Below, piece by piece: positions 55,401 through 63,445 of a stretch of 64,000 nt of DNA. The notes under the pieces are model-generated. The model had not been told where the DNA came from and made no database searches. It saw only the letters and a list, made by a program, of their open reading frames with translations. The stretch spans positions 1 through 64,000 of the forward strand of contig JAWKLG010000008.1 of assembly GCA_041392845.1 (NCBI GenBank), in the 5' to 3' direction. Position 1 is the stretch's first letter; the number at the start of each line of letters is the position of its first letter. Source of the stretch: JAGQWW01 sp041392845 (GTDB lineage Bacteria; Bacteroidota; Bacteroidia; Chitinophagales; Saprospiraceae). Both the position numbers and the translations under genes were made by a program.

Positions 55401-56336
55401 ATGCTGAGCAGGAGAAACATTCGCATTAAAGTAATGCAGGTTTTATATGCACTGAACAGGAATCCGGAGCTTAGTCTCCTGGAAGGAGAAAAGAGGTATC
55501 AGGCATCCATCCAAAAGTCCTTTGATTTATTTTTGTACAATTTAGTATTCCTTCAAAAGGTGGCAGCTTATTCTTTAAAAGAATACGAAAAGCGCCAGGA
55601 GAAGCTTTTGCCTACCGAAGAAGATAAAAAATTTCGTCCCATCCTTTGGGACAATCCACTCATAGAGTCTATTCGACTGAATCCCGATTTTGAAAAGCGT
55701 TGTAAAAGAGCAGGACTATATGGTAAAATAGATAGTGACAATGTTCGGATATACTACAACGAGTTTTCAAAAACGGATACCTACCAAAACTACCTGAAGC
55801 TGGAAAATCCTTCAAACGAAGACCATAAAGCAGTTTTACTTGAACTCTATCGGACTTGTGCAAAGGATGAAAGCTTTGAAGAAATCATGGAAGAACATTT
55901 TGCCAGCTGGCAGGATGACGAGTCGCTGGTAGTCGGATCGGTCAAAAAGCTCATTAAATCATTACCTGTTGAAGGTCGATTTTTTGATGCATATGAACCA
56001 GAAGAAGAAGCGACTCAGGATTTCGGACTGGAGTTACTTCGCCTCACTTATCGAAATGAAGATGAACTCCTGGAAGACATCAAACCAACCCTGCAAAACT
56101 GGGATGTAGACCGGGTAGCCATCCTTGATCTAATCATGATCAAAATGGCGGTCTGTGAGTTAACCATGTTTCCATCCATTCCTACCAAGGTAACCCTCAA
56201 TGAATTTGTTGAAATTGCCAAATCCTACAGCACCGATAAAAGCAAGGATTTCATCAATGGAATCCTGGACAGGTTGATGAAACAACTGTCGAAAGACGGG
56301 AAGATCAATAAAGAGGGGAGAGGGCTGATAGAGTAG
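55401..56336 (+). CDS. nusB: Transcription antitermination protein NusB (Bacteroidota long form)
   Basis: RNA-binding antitermination factor for rRNA operons. The N-terminus LSRRNIRIKVMQVLYAL is the NusB start. The C-terminal helices (about 215-300) hold the family marks RVAILDLIMIKMAVCEL, PTKVTLNEFVEIAKSYSTDKSKDFINGILD. Between them lies a ~100-residue insertion, so the protein is 311 residues against ~140 in E. coli; this long form is normal in Bacteroidota. The extreme C-terminus is basic and runs up to a simple-sequence tract. Confidence 0.9.
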   Translation: MLSRRNIRIKVMQVLYALNRNPELSLLEGEKRYQASIQKSFDLFLYNLVFLQKVAAYSLKEYEKRQEKLLPTEEDKKFRPILWDNPLIESIRLNPDFEKRCKRAGLYGKIDSDNVRIYYNEFSKTDTYQNYLKLENPSNEDHKAVLLELYRTCAKDESFEEIMEEHFASWQDDESLVVGSVKKLIKSLPVEGRFFDAYEPEEEATQDFGLELLRLTYRNEDELLEDIKPTLQNWDVDRVAILDLIMIKMAVCELTMFPSIPTKVTLNEFVEIAKSYSTDKSKDFINGILDRLMKQLSKDGKINKEGRGLIE

Positions 56337-56373
56337 ATTTTTGATTTTTGATTTTTGATTTTAGGTTTTGATT
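56337..56373. repeat. Simple T-rich repeat (GATTTTT units)
   Basis: Directly after the nusB stop codon: three to four tandem copies of ATTTTTG followed by degenerate copies (ATTTTAGGTTTTGATTT). A low-complexity tract of the kind that slips in replication; it may also serve as U-rich 3' end signal. Confidence 0.7.
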
Positions 56374-56445
56374 TCTTCTTTCTTCTTTTGCTTTAGTGGA
56401 TTAAGGAGAAGCTATATGTGAGAACGTTTTTAGAATTATGAACAA

Positions 56446-56841
56446 ATGAGATTATTTAAAAGACAGAATTCAATCTCTTACTTTGTTGCTCTTTTAGTAA
56501 TTTTTCAACTTTTCTACTCTTGCCAAGATGAACAATCAAAAGAGGAGGCAGGAAAGAAATTCAATGGGCCTACGGAGCTTTTTAATTTTATCCAGGAAAG
56601 TTCTAAAAACAGTCAGGTGAACAAAGTAAAAGTTATTACTGATACCAACTTTTACATCTATTTCAACGGAGAAGAACAACCCGCCTTTTTTACCAGTGAC
56701 AGTCGCGATTCTGTTCGTGTCATGTTTGAATATTTACGAGATGCCGGAATAACAGGCTATGCTTTAGAATTCAGGATGGAACCCATTGAGACTCCCAAAG
56801 AGCTGAATGACCATTTGAATAATAGGGAGATAGGGAGATAG
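56446..56841 (+). CDS. Small hypothetical lipoprotein
   Basis: 131 residues with a lipoprotein signal (FYSC, Cys26). A short soluble domain follows with alternating strands and helices (KVKVITDTNFYIYFNGEEQPAFF; SVRVMFEYLRDAGITGYALEF). No family recognised. The last codons (NNREIGR) and the stop are made of tandem GGGAGATA-like units, so the C-terminus may have been shaped by repeat slippage. Simple repeats lie on both sides of the gene. Confidence 0.6.
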   Translation: MRLFKRQNSISYFVALLVIFQLFYSCQDEQSKEEAGKKFNGPTELFNFIQESSKNSQVNKVKVITDTNFYIYFNGEEQPAFFTSDSRDSVRVMFEYLRDAGITGYALEFRMEPIETPKELNDHLNNREIGR

Positions 56842-56891
56842 AGGGATTTTAGATTTTAGACTTTAAATTTTAAATTTTAAATTTTAAAACT
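56820..56891. repeat. Compound simple-sequence tract after the small lipoprotein
   Basis: Three motifs in a row: ATAGGGAG (two to three copies, overlapping the stop codon), ATTTTAG (about three copies) and TTTAAAT (about four copies). It lies between convergent genes, the lipoprotein and rsmE. Confidence 0.75.
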
Positions 56892-56896
56892 AAAAT

Positions 56897-57607
56897 CTAT
56901 CGATTCATTCCATTCACTACACTGAAACTTGCTGTCGCCATAATTGCTGCTGTTTCTGTTCTTAGACGCGTTGTGCCAAGGGAAACTCCCTTAAAACCAT
57001 TCTTTAAAGCTGCTTCAAATTCACTTGGTGAAAAATCTCCTTCCGGACCTATCAACATTAGACTTTTGGTATTCGGTTTAATTTCTTTGGCGAGCATAGG
57101 CAAGCCTTCTTCACCACAAAAGCCGATAAATAATTGGTCATAATTTATTTCACCTTTTAAAAAAGAAGAAAATTTAACCGGTTCAAGAATTAAAGGCAGG
57201 TTGGGAGTCATGCATTGTTTGGTGGCTGCCAACAGAACCTTTTCACATCTGTCTATACGTAATTTGGTTCGTTCAGAATGTTCTGTGAAGATGGGGAAGA
57301 TATTGTCTATCCCAATTTCCGTTGCCTTTTCTAAAAAGAATTCAAACCTGTCAATGCTTTTAGGGGGAGCAATGGCAACATCCAGTTGGTAATTACGACC
57401 TGGAATTTTGGTGGTTTCTTCGATAGATACCAGCATAGATCTTTTACCCGCCTCTACAATTTTACCTTTCATTAAATGTCCGGAACCATCCATGAAAGAA
57501 ATGTGGTCGCCCATTTGATGCCTTAATACCTGAAGGCAATGTTTGGTTTCATTTTCATCAAAAAATGCTAAATCTCCTTCAATTTTATAGGTAAAAAAAA
57601 CCTGCAT
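56897..57607 (-). CDS. rsmE: 16S rRNA (uracil-1498-N3)-methyltransferase
   Basis: Methylates U1498 of 16S rRNA using S-adenosylmethionine. N-terminal PUA-like domain (1-70: HCLQVLRHQMGDHISFMDG), then the SPOUT knot domain with LLIGPEGDFSPSEFEAA (about 165-182) and SLGTTRLRTETAAI, the cofactor-binding trefoil knot. 236 residues, as expected. Read towards the simple-sequence tract; upstream and divergent is the rseP gene. Confidence 0.94.
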   Translation of the reverse strand: MQVFFTYKIEGDLAFFDENETKHCLQVLRHQMGDHISFMDGSGHLMKGKIVEAGKRSMLVSIEETTKIPGRNYQLDVAIAPPKSIDRFEFFLEKATEIGIDNIFPIFTEHSERTKLRIDRCEKVLLAATKQCMTPNLPLILEPVKFSSFLKGEINYDQLFIGFCGEEGLPMLAKEIKPNTKSLMLIGPEGDFSPSEFEAALKNGFKGVSLGTTRLRTETAAIMATASFSVVNGMNR

Positions 57608-57740
57608 GATGTTTTTAATTTATTTTGCAAATATACTTTTACAATGAAAGAGAAAAAATAAAGTTCTTAGTCCCGATATTTCATTCATCTCACTGTTTGA
57701 ATATTTCGTCACGCAAACCAAACTGTTGGCCAGATGTTTT

Positions 57741-57770
57741 TTTGAATATTGAAGGTTTAATCTACCTTTG
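57741..57770 (+). promoter_or_regulatory. Bacteroidota-type promoter for rseP
   Basis: TTTG (57741-57744), 18-bp spacer, TACCTTTG (57763-57770), an exact TAnnTTTG element. The ATG at 57807 lies 37 bp after it. Confidence 0.6.
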
Positions 57771-57806
57771 AGGCCGATTTTGAAAAGTCAACATTAATTA
57801 ATCAAT

Positions 57807-59210
57807 ATGGATTATGTAGTTATGATAGGCCAGCTGATGCTGAGCCTTTGTATTTTAATAATTTTGCATGAGATGGGACACTTCCTGCCGGCAAAATGGT
57901 TCAAGACCAGAGCAGAAAAGTTTTATCTCTTTTTTGATCCATGGATTTCACTGATAAAAGCTAAAAAACTAAATGGTTCCTGGCAAGTTAAAACCGCCTT
58001 GTCAAAAGACCAGGAATTCAAAGACGACAACCCTGATGTCACAGAATACGGAGTGGGTTGGCTACCACTTGGAGGTTATGTAAAAATCTCCGGTATGGTG
58101 GATGAGAGCTTTGATAAAGAGCAAATGGCAAAACCACCGCAGCCCTGGGAGTTCAGATCCAAACCAGCCTGGCAAAGACTTATCATTATGTTGGGTGGAG
58201 TAACTGTAAATTTCATACTTGGATTCTTTCTATTTGGTATGGTACTTTGGGTGTGGGGTGATGAATACCTTCCTGCTGAAAATGCTAAATATGGTATTTA
58301 TACGGATTCTTTAGGACGCGAATTGGGCTTACAGGATGGTGATTATGTTTTAAAAGTTGGAGATAAACCCTTCGATAAGTTTAATCCAAGGTTACTGGTA
58401 CAAAGCATTGTAATTGACGGTGCTAAAGAAATTACTGTAAAAAGGGATGGTGCCGAAAAAACCATTCCTGTTGATCCAAAATTTATTGGAATACTTTCTT
58501 CTTACAAAAGCCAACAACAAATTCTTTTTTCTGCAAGGATGCCAACTCAAATTGGTAAAATTGAGGAAGAGTCTTCGGGTTATAAGGCTGGTTTAAGAAC
58601 GGATGATAGGATTATCGCTCTAAATGGCCAATCTACTCCTTATTTTAATGACCTTAAAGAAGTTTTGGATGAAAATAAGGGCAAAGAAGTAGCTGTAACT
58701 GTTTTGCGTGCTGAAAATGATACTGTAAAGATTAATGCTCCTGTAAACGATTTAGGCCAAATCGGATTCAAGCCATATGGTCCTGAAAAGTTCTTTGATT
58801 TGCAGCGGCAAACTTATACAGCAGCCGAAGCATTTCCATTGGGTGTTCAAAAAGGCTGGGATTTCCTCGCTTCGCAGATTACCGCATTCAAAAGAATGTT
58901 CAAAGGTCAGATTAAGGCAACAGAGAGCCTTGGAGGTTTTGGAACCTTTGCCAAGATTTTTGGAACCACCTGGGAGTGGGATCATTTTTGGCAAATGACT
59001 GCTATTATTTCACTCATCCTTGCCTTTATGAATTTACTTCCCATTCCTGCTTTGGATGGCGGACATGTGATGTTCCTGCTTTATGAAGTTGCTACAGGAA
59101 GGAAACCAAGTGACCGATTTATGGAAATTGCCACTACCGCTGGTTTCGTTTTGGTTTTGGCTTTGGTGATTTTCGCCAACGGTCTCGACATCATGCGCGG
59201 ATGTAATTAA
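57807..59210 (+). CDS. rseP: Site-2 (RIP) zinc metalloprotease RseP
   Basis: Intramembrane protease for regulated proteolysis, such as anti-sigma factor cleavage. The first helix carries the zinc motif HEMGH (about 22-26). A Bacteroidota-specific loop follows (KFYLFFDPWISLIKAKK), then GYVKISGMVDES. One or two PDZ domains lie in the periplasmic part (about 165-330; QIGKIEEESSGYKAGLRTDDRI). The C-terminal helices carry NLLPIPALDGGHV, which supplies the third zinc ligand Asp. 467 residues. A promoter precedes it and a strong terminator follows, so it is a single-gene unit. Confidence 0.94.
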   Translation: MDYVVMIGQLMLSLCILIILHEMGHFLPAKWFKTRAEKFYLFFDPWISLIKAKKLNGSWQVKTALSKDQEFKDDNPDVTEYGVGWLPLGGYVKISGMVDESFDKEQMAKPPQPWEFRSKPAWQRLIIMLGGVTVNFILGFFLFGMVLWVWGDEYLPAENAKYGIYTDSLGRELGLQDGDYVLKVGDKPFDKFNPRLLVQSIVIDGAKEITVKRDGAEKTIPVDPKFIGILSSYKSQQQILFSARMPTQIGKIEEESSGYKAGLRTDDRIIALNGQSTPYFNDLKEVLDENKGKEVAVTVLRAENDTVKINAPVNDLGQIGFKPYGPEKFFDLQRQTYTAAEAFPLGVQKGWDFLASQITAFKRMFKGQIKATESLGGFGTFAKIFGTTWEWDHFWQMTAIISLILAFMNLLPIPALDGGHVMFLLYEVATGRKPSDRFMEIATTAGFVLVLALVIFANGLDIMRGCN

Positions 59211-59215
59211 AAAAT

Positions 59216-59257
59216 AAAAAGAGGGTAGATCTAATCATTTCGGTTTACCCTCTTTTT
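59216..59257 (+). terminator. Intrinsic terminator after rseP
   Basis: Perfect 12-bp stem AAAAAGAGGGTA (59216-59227) with TACCCTCTTTTT (59246-59257), 18-nt loop. Symmetric A and T flanks make it work in both directions. Confidence 0.88.
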
Positions 59258-59292
59258 ATGTAATTTTCCGCTAAACAAATTATGTTGGTCTT

Positions 59293-60378
59293 ATGCCTGT
59301 AGCATCCAAAATATTCAAATCCCTTGGGCTTAAAAAGGCAATTATCGAGTACTCTGACTCGACCAACTTCCTTAGGCTTCGTTACGCCTTTCTCCTTTTT
59401 TTTGGTTCCATTCTTTTAGGTACTTCCTGGTATTATTTTGTTGAATCCTACGATTTTGTCGAGGCGTTTTACATGACTGTAATAACCATCTCAACTGTAG
59501 GATTTACAGAGGTTAAACCACTTGGACCAACCGGACAGATATTTACCAGCGTATTTATTATTCTTAATATAGGGATATTTGCCTATGCCTTGTCAGCCTT
59601 CTCCTATTATGTTTTACAAGGGGAGATTTTTAAAAAAATGAGCAAGAAGTATATGGAAAAATCAATCAATGAATTAAAAGACCATATCATTATTTGCGGC
59701 TATGGAAGATATGGAAAAGAAGTGGCAGAAAACTTCATCAAACACAAATTGCCTTTTGTAATCATCGAGCAAAATCCGGAAGCGATTGAAGAAATCAAAG
59801 ACCATCCTGCCCGTTTGTTGTTCATTGAAGATGATGCAACTCATGACGAAGCATTAATGGCTGCCGGAATCCTTAAAGCTTCGGCTATTATTGCTGCTTT
59901 AGCTGATGATGCGGACAATGTGTTTACAGTATTAACCTCCAGGCAAATAAATCCTAAACTCAATATTATCAGTCGGGCTTATCAAAACAAGAGTATCAAA
60001 AAACTAAGGTTGGCAGGAGCAAATCATGTAATTATGCCGGAATTAATCGGAGGGTTTTACATGGCAACGCTGGTAACCAAACCCAATGCAGTTGAATTTT
60101 TTAGCTTCATTACCAATGAAAACGTGAGTGATATCGGTTTTGAAGAAGTTAGTTTTGAGCAATTACCTACACATTGTAAAGGAAAAAGCATCAAGGAACT
60201 CCACATTAGAAGTGAAACCGGTACAAATATAATAGGCTTTCAGACGCCTGATGGTCGATATGAGGTCAATCCATCACCGGAGACCAAGCTGAGCCCTGGC
60301 AGCAGTTTTATTGTAATTGGAAATGCCGAACAATTAAGATTGTTTAGAACCAATTTTAAACAATACGATAATCATTAA
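59293..60378 (+). CDS. Potassium channel protein with TrkA-N (RCK) domain
   Basis: Two-helix K+ channel (Kch/MthK type). Transmembrane helices at about 28-48 and 80-105 surround the pore loop with selectivity filter TISTVGFTEV (about 65-74); the filter reads TVGF, not the usual TVGYG. A cytoplasmic RCK-N Rossmann domain follows (about 128-250: IIICGYGRYGKEVAENF, with EDDATHDEALMAAG), then RCK-C (about 265-355). 361 residues, full length. It converges with the universal stress protein gene, 29 bp apart. Confidence 0.9.
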   Translation: MPVASKIFKSLGLKKAIIEYSDSTNFLRLRYAFLLFFGSILLGTSWYYFVESYDFVEAFYMTVITISTVGFTEVKPLGPTGQIFTSVFIILNIGIFAYALSAFSYYVLQGEIFKKMSKKYMEKSINELKDHIIICGYGRYGKEVAENFIKHKLPFVIIEQNPEAIEEIKDHPARLLFIEDDATHDEALMAAGILKASAIIAALADDADNVFTVLTSRQINPKLNIISRAYQNKSIKKLRLAGANHVIMPELIGGFYMATLVTKPNAVEFFSFITNENVSDIGFEEVSFEQLPTHCKGKSIKELHIRSETGTNIIGFQTPDGRYEVNPSPETKLSPGSSFIVIGNAEQLRLFRTNFKQYDNH

Positions 60379-60407
60379 GCAGAAGGAATAGATAATACAG
60401 GCACTTT

Positions 60408-61214
60408 TTAATGATAAGACATTTGTTTGGTAATGCTGTTATTAAACAATTCCTGGAAAAATCCACGTTTATGGGTAAGCATGGCTAATACATCCACCTT
60501 GTTATCTTCCAAATATTTCACAAGGGTGTCTTCTAATCTTAAGCCATCCAATGATTCAAACCTTATATCATCATTGCCGGCAAAATGCTGACTGAACTTT
60601 GAAAGTTTATGGCTGATACCTTCAGTGTGAGAGGTATCTACATGAACACAAACCACCTGGGCATCAAAAAGCCTGGCAAACTTCAGTACTTCAATAATGG
60701 CTTTTATTTCAATTTCCTCAAAATTAGTGGTAACTACTATTTGATCAATTTTTCCATCAAAATTTGCTTTTTCAGGAATGGCCAAAACCGGGCAAGGAGC
60801 ATTTTCCAGAACTTCTCCTGCAACGCTACCAACGAAAATCTCCCGCAGCCAACCCGCACCTTTGGTTCCCATAACAATCATATCCGGTTTAAGGGTTTTG
60901 GCTTCGCGAACAATACAGCTCACAGGGTCACCTTCAACCATATTGTGATTTAGATTTATTTGGTCCAGGTTGTTTTCTTCTGCAATTTTTCTTAGTTGAG
61001 GAATGTATTTCTGATATTCCTCAAACTCTTCCATTTTTATGGAGTTTTCTATTTCCTGAATCGTGTTGGGTAGGTGCGCACCTCGAATAGTGGTAGTCTT
61101 AAGCACATGAAGCGTATTGATTTCTGCATCGAGGGATTTTGCAATTTGCAATGCATAGATAAAAGCCTTGTTGGCTGCTTCAGAAAAATCGGTAGGAAAA
61201 AGTAATTTGGCCAT
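60408..61214 (-). CDS. Universal stress protein, tandem UspA domains
   Basis: 268 residues with two UspA folds. The first (1-140) begins AKLLFPTDFSEAANKAF and has the ATP-loop motif GTKGAGWLREIFVGSVAGEVLENAPCPVLAIPE (short form G-x2-G-x9-G-S/T). The second (about 150-268) is shorter and lacks that loop (ends VLAMLTHKRGFFQELFNNSITKQMS), so only the first is likely to bind ATP. Cytoplasmic. Common in Bacteroidota; precise function unknown. Confidence 0.9.
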   Translation of the reverse strand: MAKLLFPTDFSEAANKAFIYALQIAKSLDAEINTLHVLKTTTIRGAHLPNTIQEIENSIKMEEFEEYQKYIPQLRKIAEENNLDQINLNHNMVEGDPVSCIVREAKTLKPDMIVMGTKGAGWLREIFVGSVAGEVLENAPCPVLAIPEKANFDGKIDQIVVTTNFEEIEIKAIIEVLKFARLFDAQVVCVHVDTSHTEGISHKLSKFSQHFAGNDDIRFESLDGLRLEDTLVKYLEDNKVDVLAMLTHKRGFFQELFNNSITKQMSYH

Positions 61215-61344
61215 AGTATTGATTTAATACGTGAATGTAAAAAGTCCAGATGAAGAAAATGTTAATGTAAATCACTTTTTTTGTTAATTGAAATAATCTT
61301 AATCTTCATTAAATCTTCTAATTAGAAATCTATAAAACATCTCT

Positions 61345-62118
61345 ATGAGTTCCATATTAAAAAATAAAGGTACCCGCTTGTTTTTAGTGTTAGGAGGATT
61401 CTTTATTGCCAATGCACTCATAGCTGAATTTATCGGTGTTAAGATATTTTCTTTAGAAGAAACGCTTGGATGGGAAAAAATAGAATTCAACCTCTTTGGG
61501 AAACCAGGTTCATTGGTATTTACCGCAGGAGTACTGCTTTGGCCGGTAGTTTTTATTATGACAGATATTATCAATGAATATTTTGGACAAAAAGGGGTTC
61601 GGTTTTTATCCTACCTGGCGGTTGTTTTGATTGCATACGCGTTTTTCATGGTGTTCAATGCCATATCACTTGCTCCGGCAGATTGGTGGGTCGGTCAGTA
61701 TTCAGCTAATGGAGTGCCGGATATGCAAGCTGCTTTCTCCAGTATTTTTGGACAGGGAAACTGGATCATTGTAGGAAGTTTGGTTGCATTTTTATTAGGC
61801 CAGATTATTGATGTCCTTGTCTTTCATAGAATAAAAAAAGTGACCGGAGAAAAACAAATATGGCTTCGAGCTACCGGATCAACCTTGATAAGTCAATTCA
61901 TTGACAGCTTTGTCGTATTGTACATCGCCTTCGTATTGGGACCTGCCAAGTGGAGTATGGATACTTTCCTTAATGTTGGAATGGTCAACTACATTTATAA
62001 ATTTATAATGGCAATTGCCCTTACCCCACTTATTTATCTGGCGCACTGGCTGATTGATCGATACCTGGGTAAAGAATTATCTGCAAAAATGAGAAATGAA
62101 GCAATGGAGGCAAATTAA
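61345..62118 (+). CDS. Queuosine precursor transporter (YhhQ/QPTR family)
   Basis: Inner-membrane VUT/ECF-type transporter for 7-cyano- or 7-aminomethyl-7-deazaguanine. 257 residues with six or so helices. Family marks: FFIANALIAEFIGVKIF, WPVVFIMTDIINEYFGQKGVR, GQIIDVLVFHRIKKVTG, LRATGSTLISQFIDSFVVLYIAF. No queuosine biosynthesis gene is adjacent. It ends 2 bp from the convergent cytochrome c gene. Confidence 0.9.
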   Translation: MSSILKNKGTRLFLVLGGFFIANALIAEFIGVKIFSLEETLGWEKIEFNLFGKPGSLVFTAGVLLWPVVFIMTDIINEYFGQKGVRFLSYLAVVLIAYAFFMVFNAISLAPADWWVGQYSANGVPDMQAAFSSIFGQGNWIIVGSLVAFLLGQIIDVLVFHRIKKVTGEKQIWLRATGSTLISQFIDSFVVLYIAFVLGPAKWSMDTFLNVGMVNYIYKFIMAIALTPLIYLAHWLIDRYLGKELSAKMRNEAMEAN

Positions 62119-62120
62119 AC

Positions 62121-62525
62121 CTATGGGCAGCTGTTCAAACTTTCTTCTACCTCTTGAATGGTAAAATACTGTTTGCCATTTCCCCAGGAATGCTCTATGT
62201 AGTTTAATATATTTGCTATCTCAAATCGACTTAAGTTAGGGATAGCTTCCATTTCCTGGGCATAAATCCTTCCGTTTACTACTATTGTATCTGCAAGTCC
62301 GTGCCGAATGATACAAGGAAGCTCTTTTCTATTGGATTTTAGAAAATCTGCTGAGGCTAAGGGAGGAATTAAACCTTCAAGGCCGGAGCCATCTGTGGCA
62401 TGGCAATTTGAACAAAAATTATTGTATAAAATTTCGCCTTGTTGATAAGGATGCTCTTCACAACTAAAGAAATAAAAGGCTAAACCGATGGCTATAATGC
62501 TGAATTTCTTGATCATTTTCTTCAC
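62121..62525 (-). CDS. c-type cytochrome lipoprotein
   Basis: 134 residues; lipoprotein-like signal (FYFFSC, Cys22) and one haem site CSNCH (about 38-42), with Met ligand candidates in QEMEAIPNLS. The layout GEILYNNFCSNCHATDGSGLEGLIPPLA...ANILNYI is the class I cytochrome c fold of electron-transfer proteins. Anchored in the periplasm or surface. It fits the presence of cytochrome c maturation genes at 45941-47273 but is not linked to them. Confidence 0.88.
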   Translation of the reverse strand: MKKMIKKFSIIAIGLAFYFFSCEEHPYQQGEILYNNFCSNCHATDGSGLEGLIPPLASADFLKSNRKELPCIIRHGLADTIVVNGRIYAQEMEAIPNLSRFEIANILNYIEHSWGNGKQYFTIQEVEESLNSCP

Positions 62526-62563
62526 TTTAAGTGGAAACCACGAAAGTAAGAAATGGTTTGAAA

Positions 62564-63433
62564 CTAAGGCAGCACACCATCATTTTTCAACAACTGTATG
62601 AAGGTTTTCGAACCTTTGACATTGATATGTTGGTAATCTCCAAATTCGAATGCCTGATCCATCGCTCGTGAATAATCATGAACTTCCAATCCCGTTGCAT
62701 TTTCAACCTGAGCAACCATCTCGTCCAGGTTAGAGATCTTTCGGGCAAATGGCAGGTAATAGGGACTCACTACCAATTTAACCGTAACTCCTTTTTCCTG
62801 GGCAAATTTTACAAGGGTAGCTAATTGCTCAACCATTTCAGGTACAAGTTCTACAGTCGGATGATCAACATCCTGAACATCTTTCATAAGTCTTGCACTG
62901 ATTTCTCTGTCCAAAAGCCAATCTTCATCCAATCGATTTGAATAATACAAGGCTCTTTGAAATATTTCGCCATTGTTTCTAAAAAGATGACTTACTTTTC
63001 CTCCAATGCTAACGGTTGAATTGGATTCGTCAATGAGCTTGTATAGTCTTTTTGAAAAAGGAGTATAACAATTAAAGCCTGCGATCAACTGAGGGTTTAG
63101 TCTGTCACATAGGGTTACATCAACCACCATGTATTTTGGCGTTTCATACAAATCGAAATAATCCCTTACCAGCGCATCAGCCAGGTTCATTGGCATGGCA
63201 CTGTAACTTAGGTTAAAGGTGCTCATGCCCGTAGTTTCTTCCATATAAGGCTGGTAAAATGATAAGCCTCGACTATTGCCAACCAATAACATGTCGGCTG
63301 CTGCTTCACCCCGATACATCCTGGAATATCTAAATTCACTGGAGGAAACCAGATTCTCCAAAACCAAACCTCCCAGCCTGTCACCTGTAAAGGTCAGCGC
63401 AAAGAATGCTATTATCCAAAGTATATTTTTCAT
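62564..63433 (-). CDS. SGNH-like membrane-anchored protein, partner of MBOAT acyltransferase
   Basis: 289 residues. An N-terminal helix (about 4-28) is a signal or anchor. LLVGNSRG (about 50-57) resembles block I of SGNH-type esterases/acetyltransferases, and DYQHINVKGS near the C-terminus carries a D-x-x-H, the block V catalytic pair. It sits 12 bp downstream of an AlgI-type MBOAT gene on the same strand, the pairing used for O-acylation of exopolysaccharides (compare AlgI with AlgJ/AlgX). Probably transfers acetyl groups to an extracellular polymer. Family level is by motif; no enzyme assigned. Confidence 0.7.
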   Translation of the reverse strand: MKNILWIIAFFALTFTGDRLGGLVLENLVSSSEFRYSRMYRGEAAADMLLVGNSRGLSFYQPYMEETTGMSTFNLSYSAMPMNLADALVRDYFDLYETPKYMVVDVTLCDRLNPQLIAGFNCYTPFSKRLYKLIDESNSTVSIGGKVSHLFRNNGEIFQRALYYSNRLDEDWLLDREISARLMKDVQDVDHPTVELVPEMVEQLATLVKFAQEKGVTVKLVVSPYYLPFARKISNLDEMVAQVENATGLEVHDYSRAMDQAFEFGDYQHINVKGSKTFIQLLKNDGVLP

Positions 63434-63445
63434 TTGGTGAGCGGT

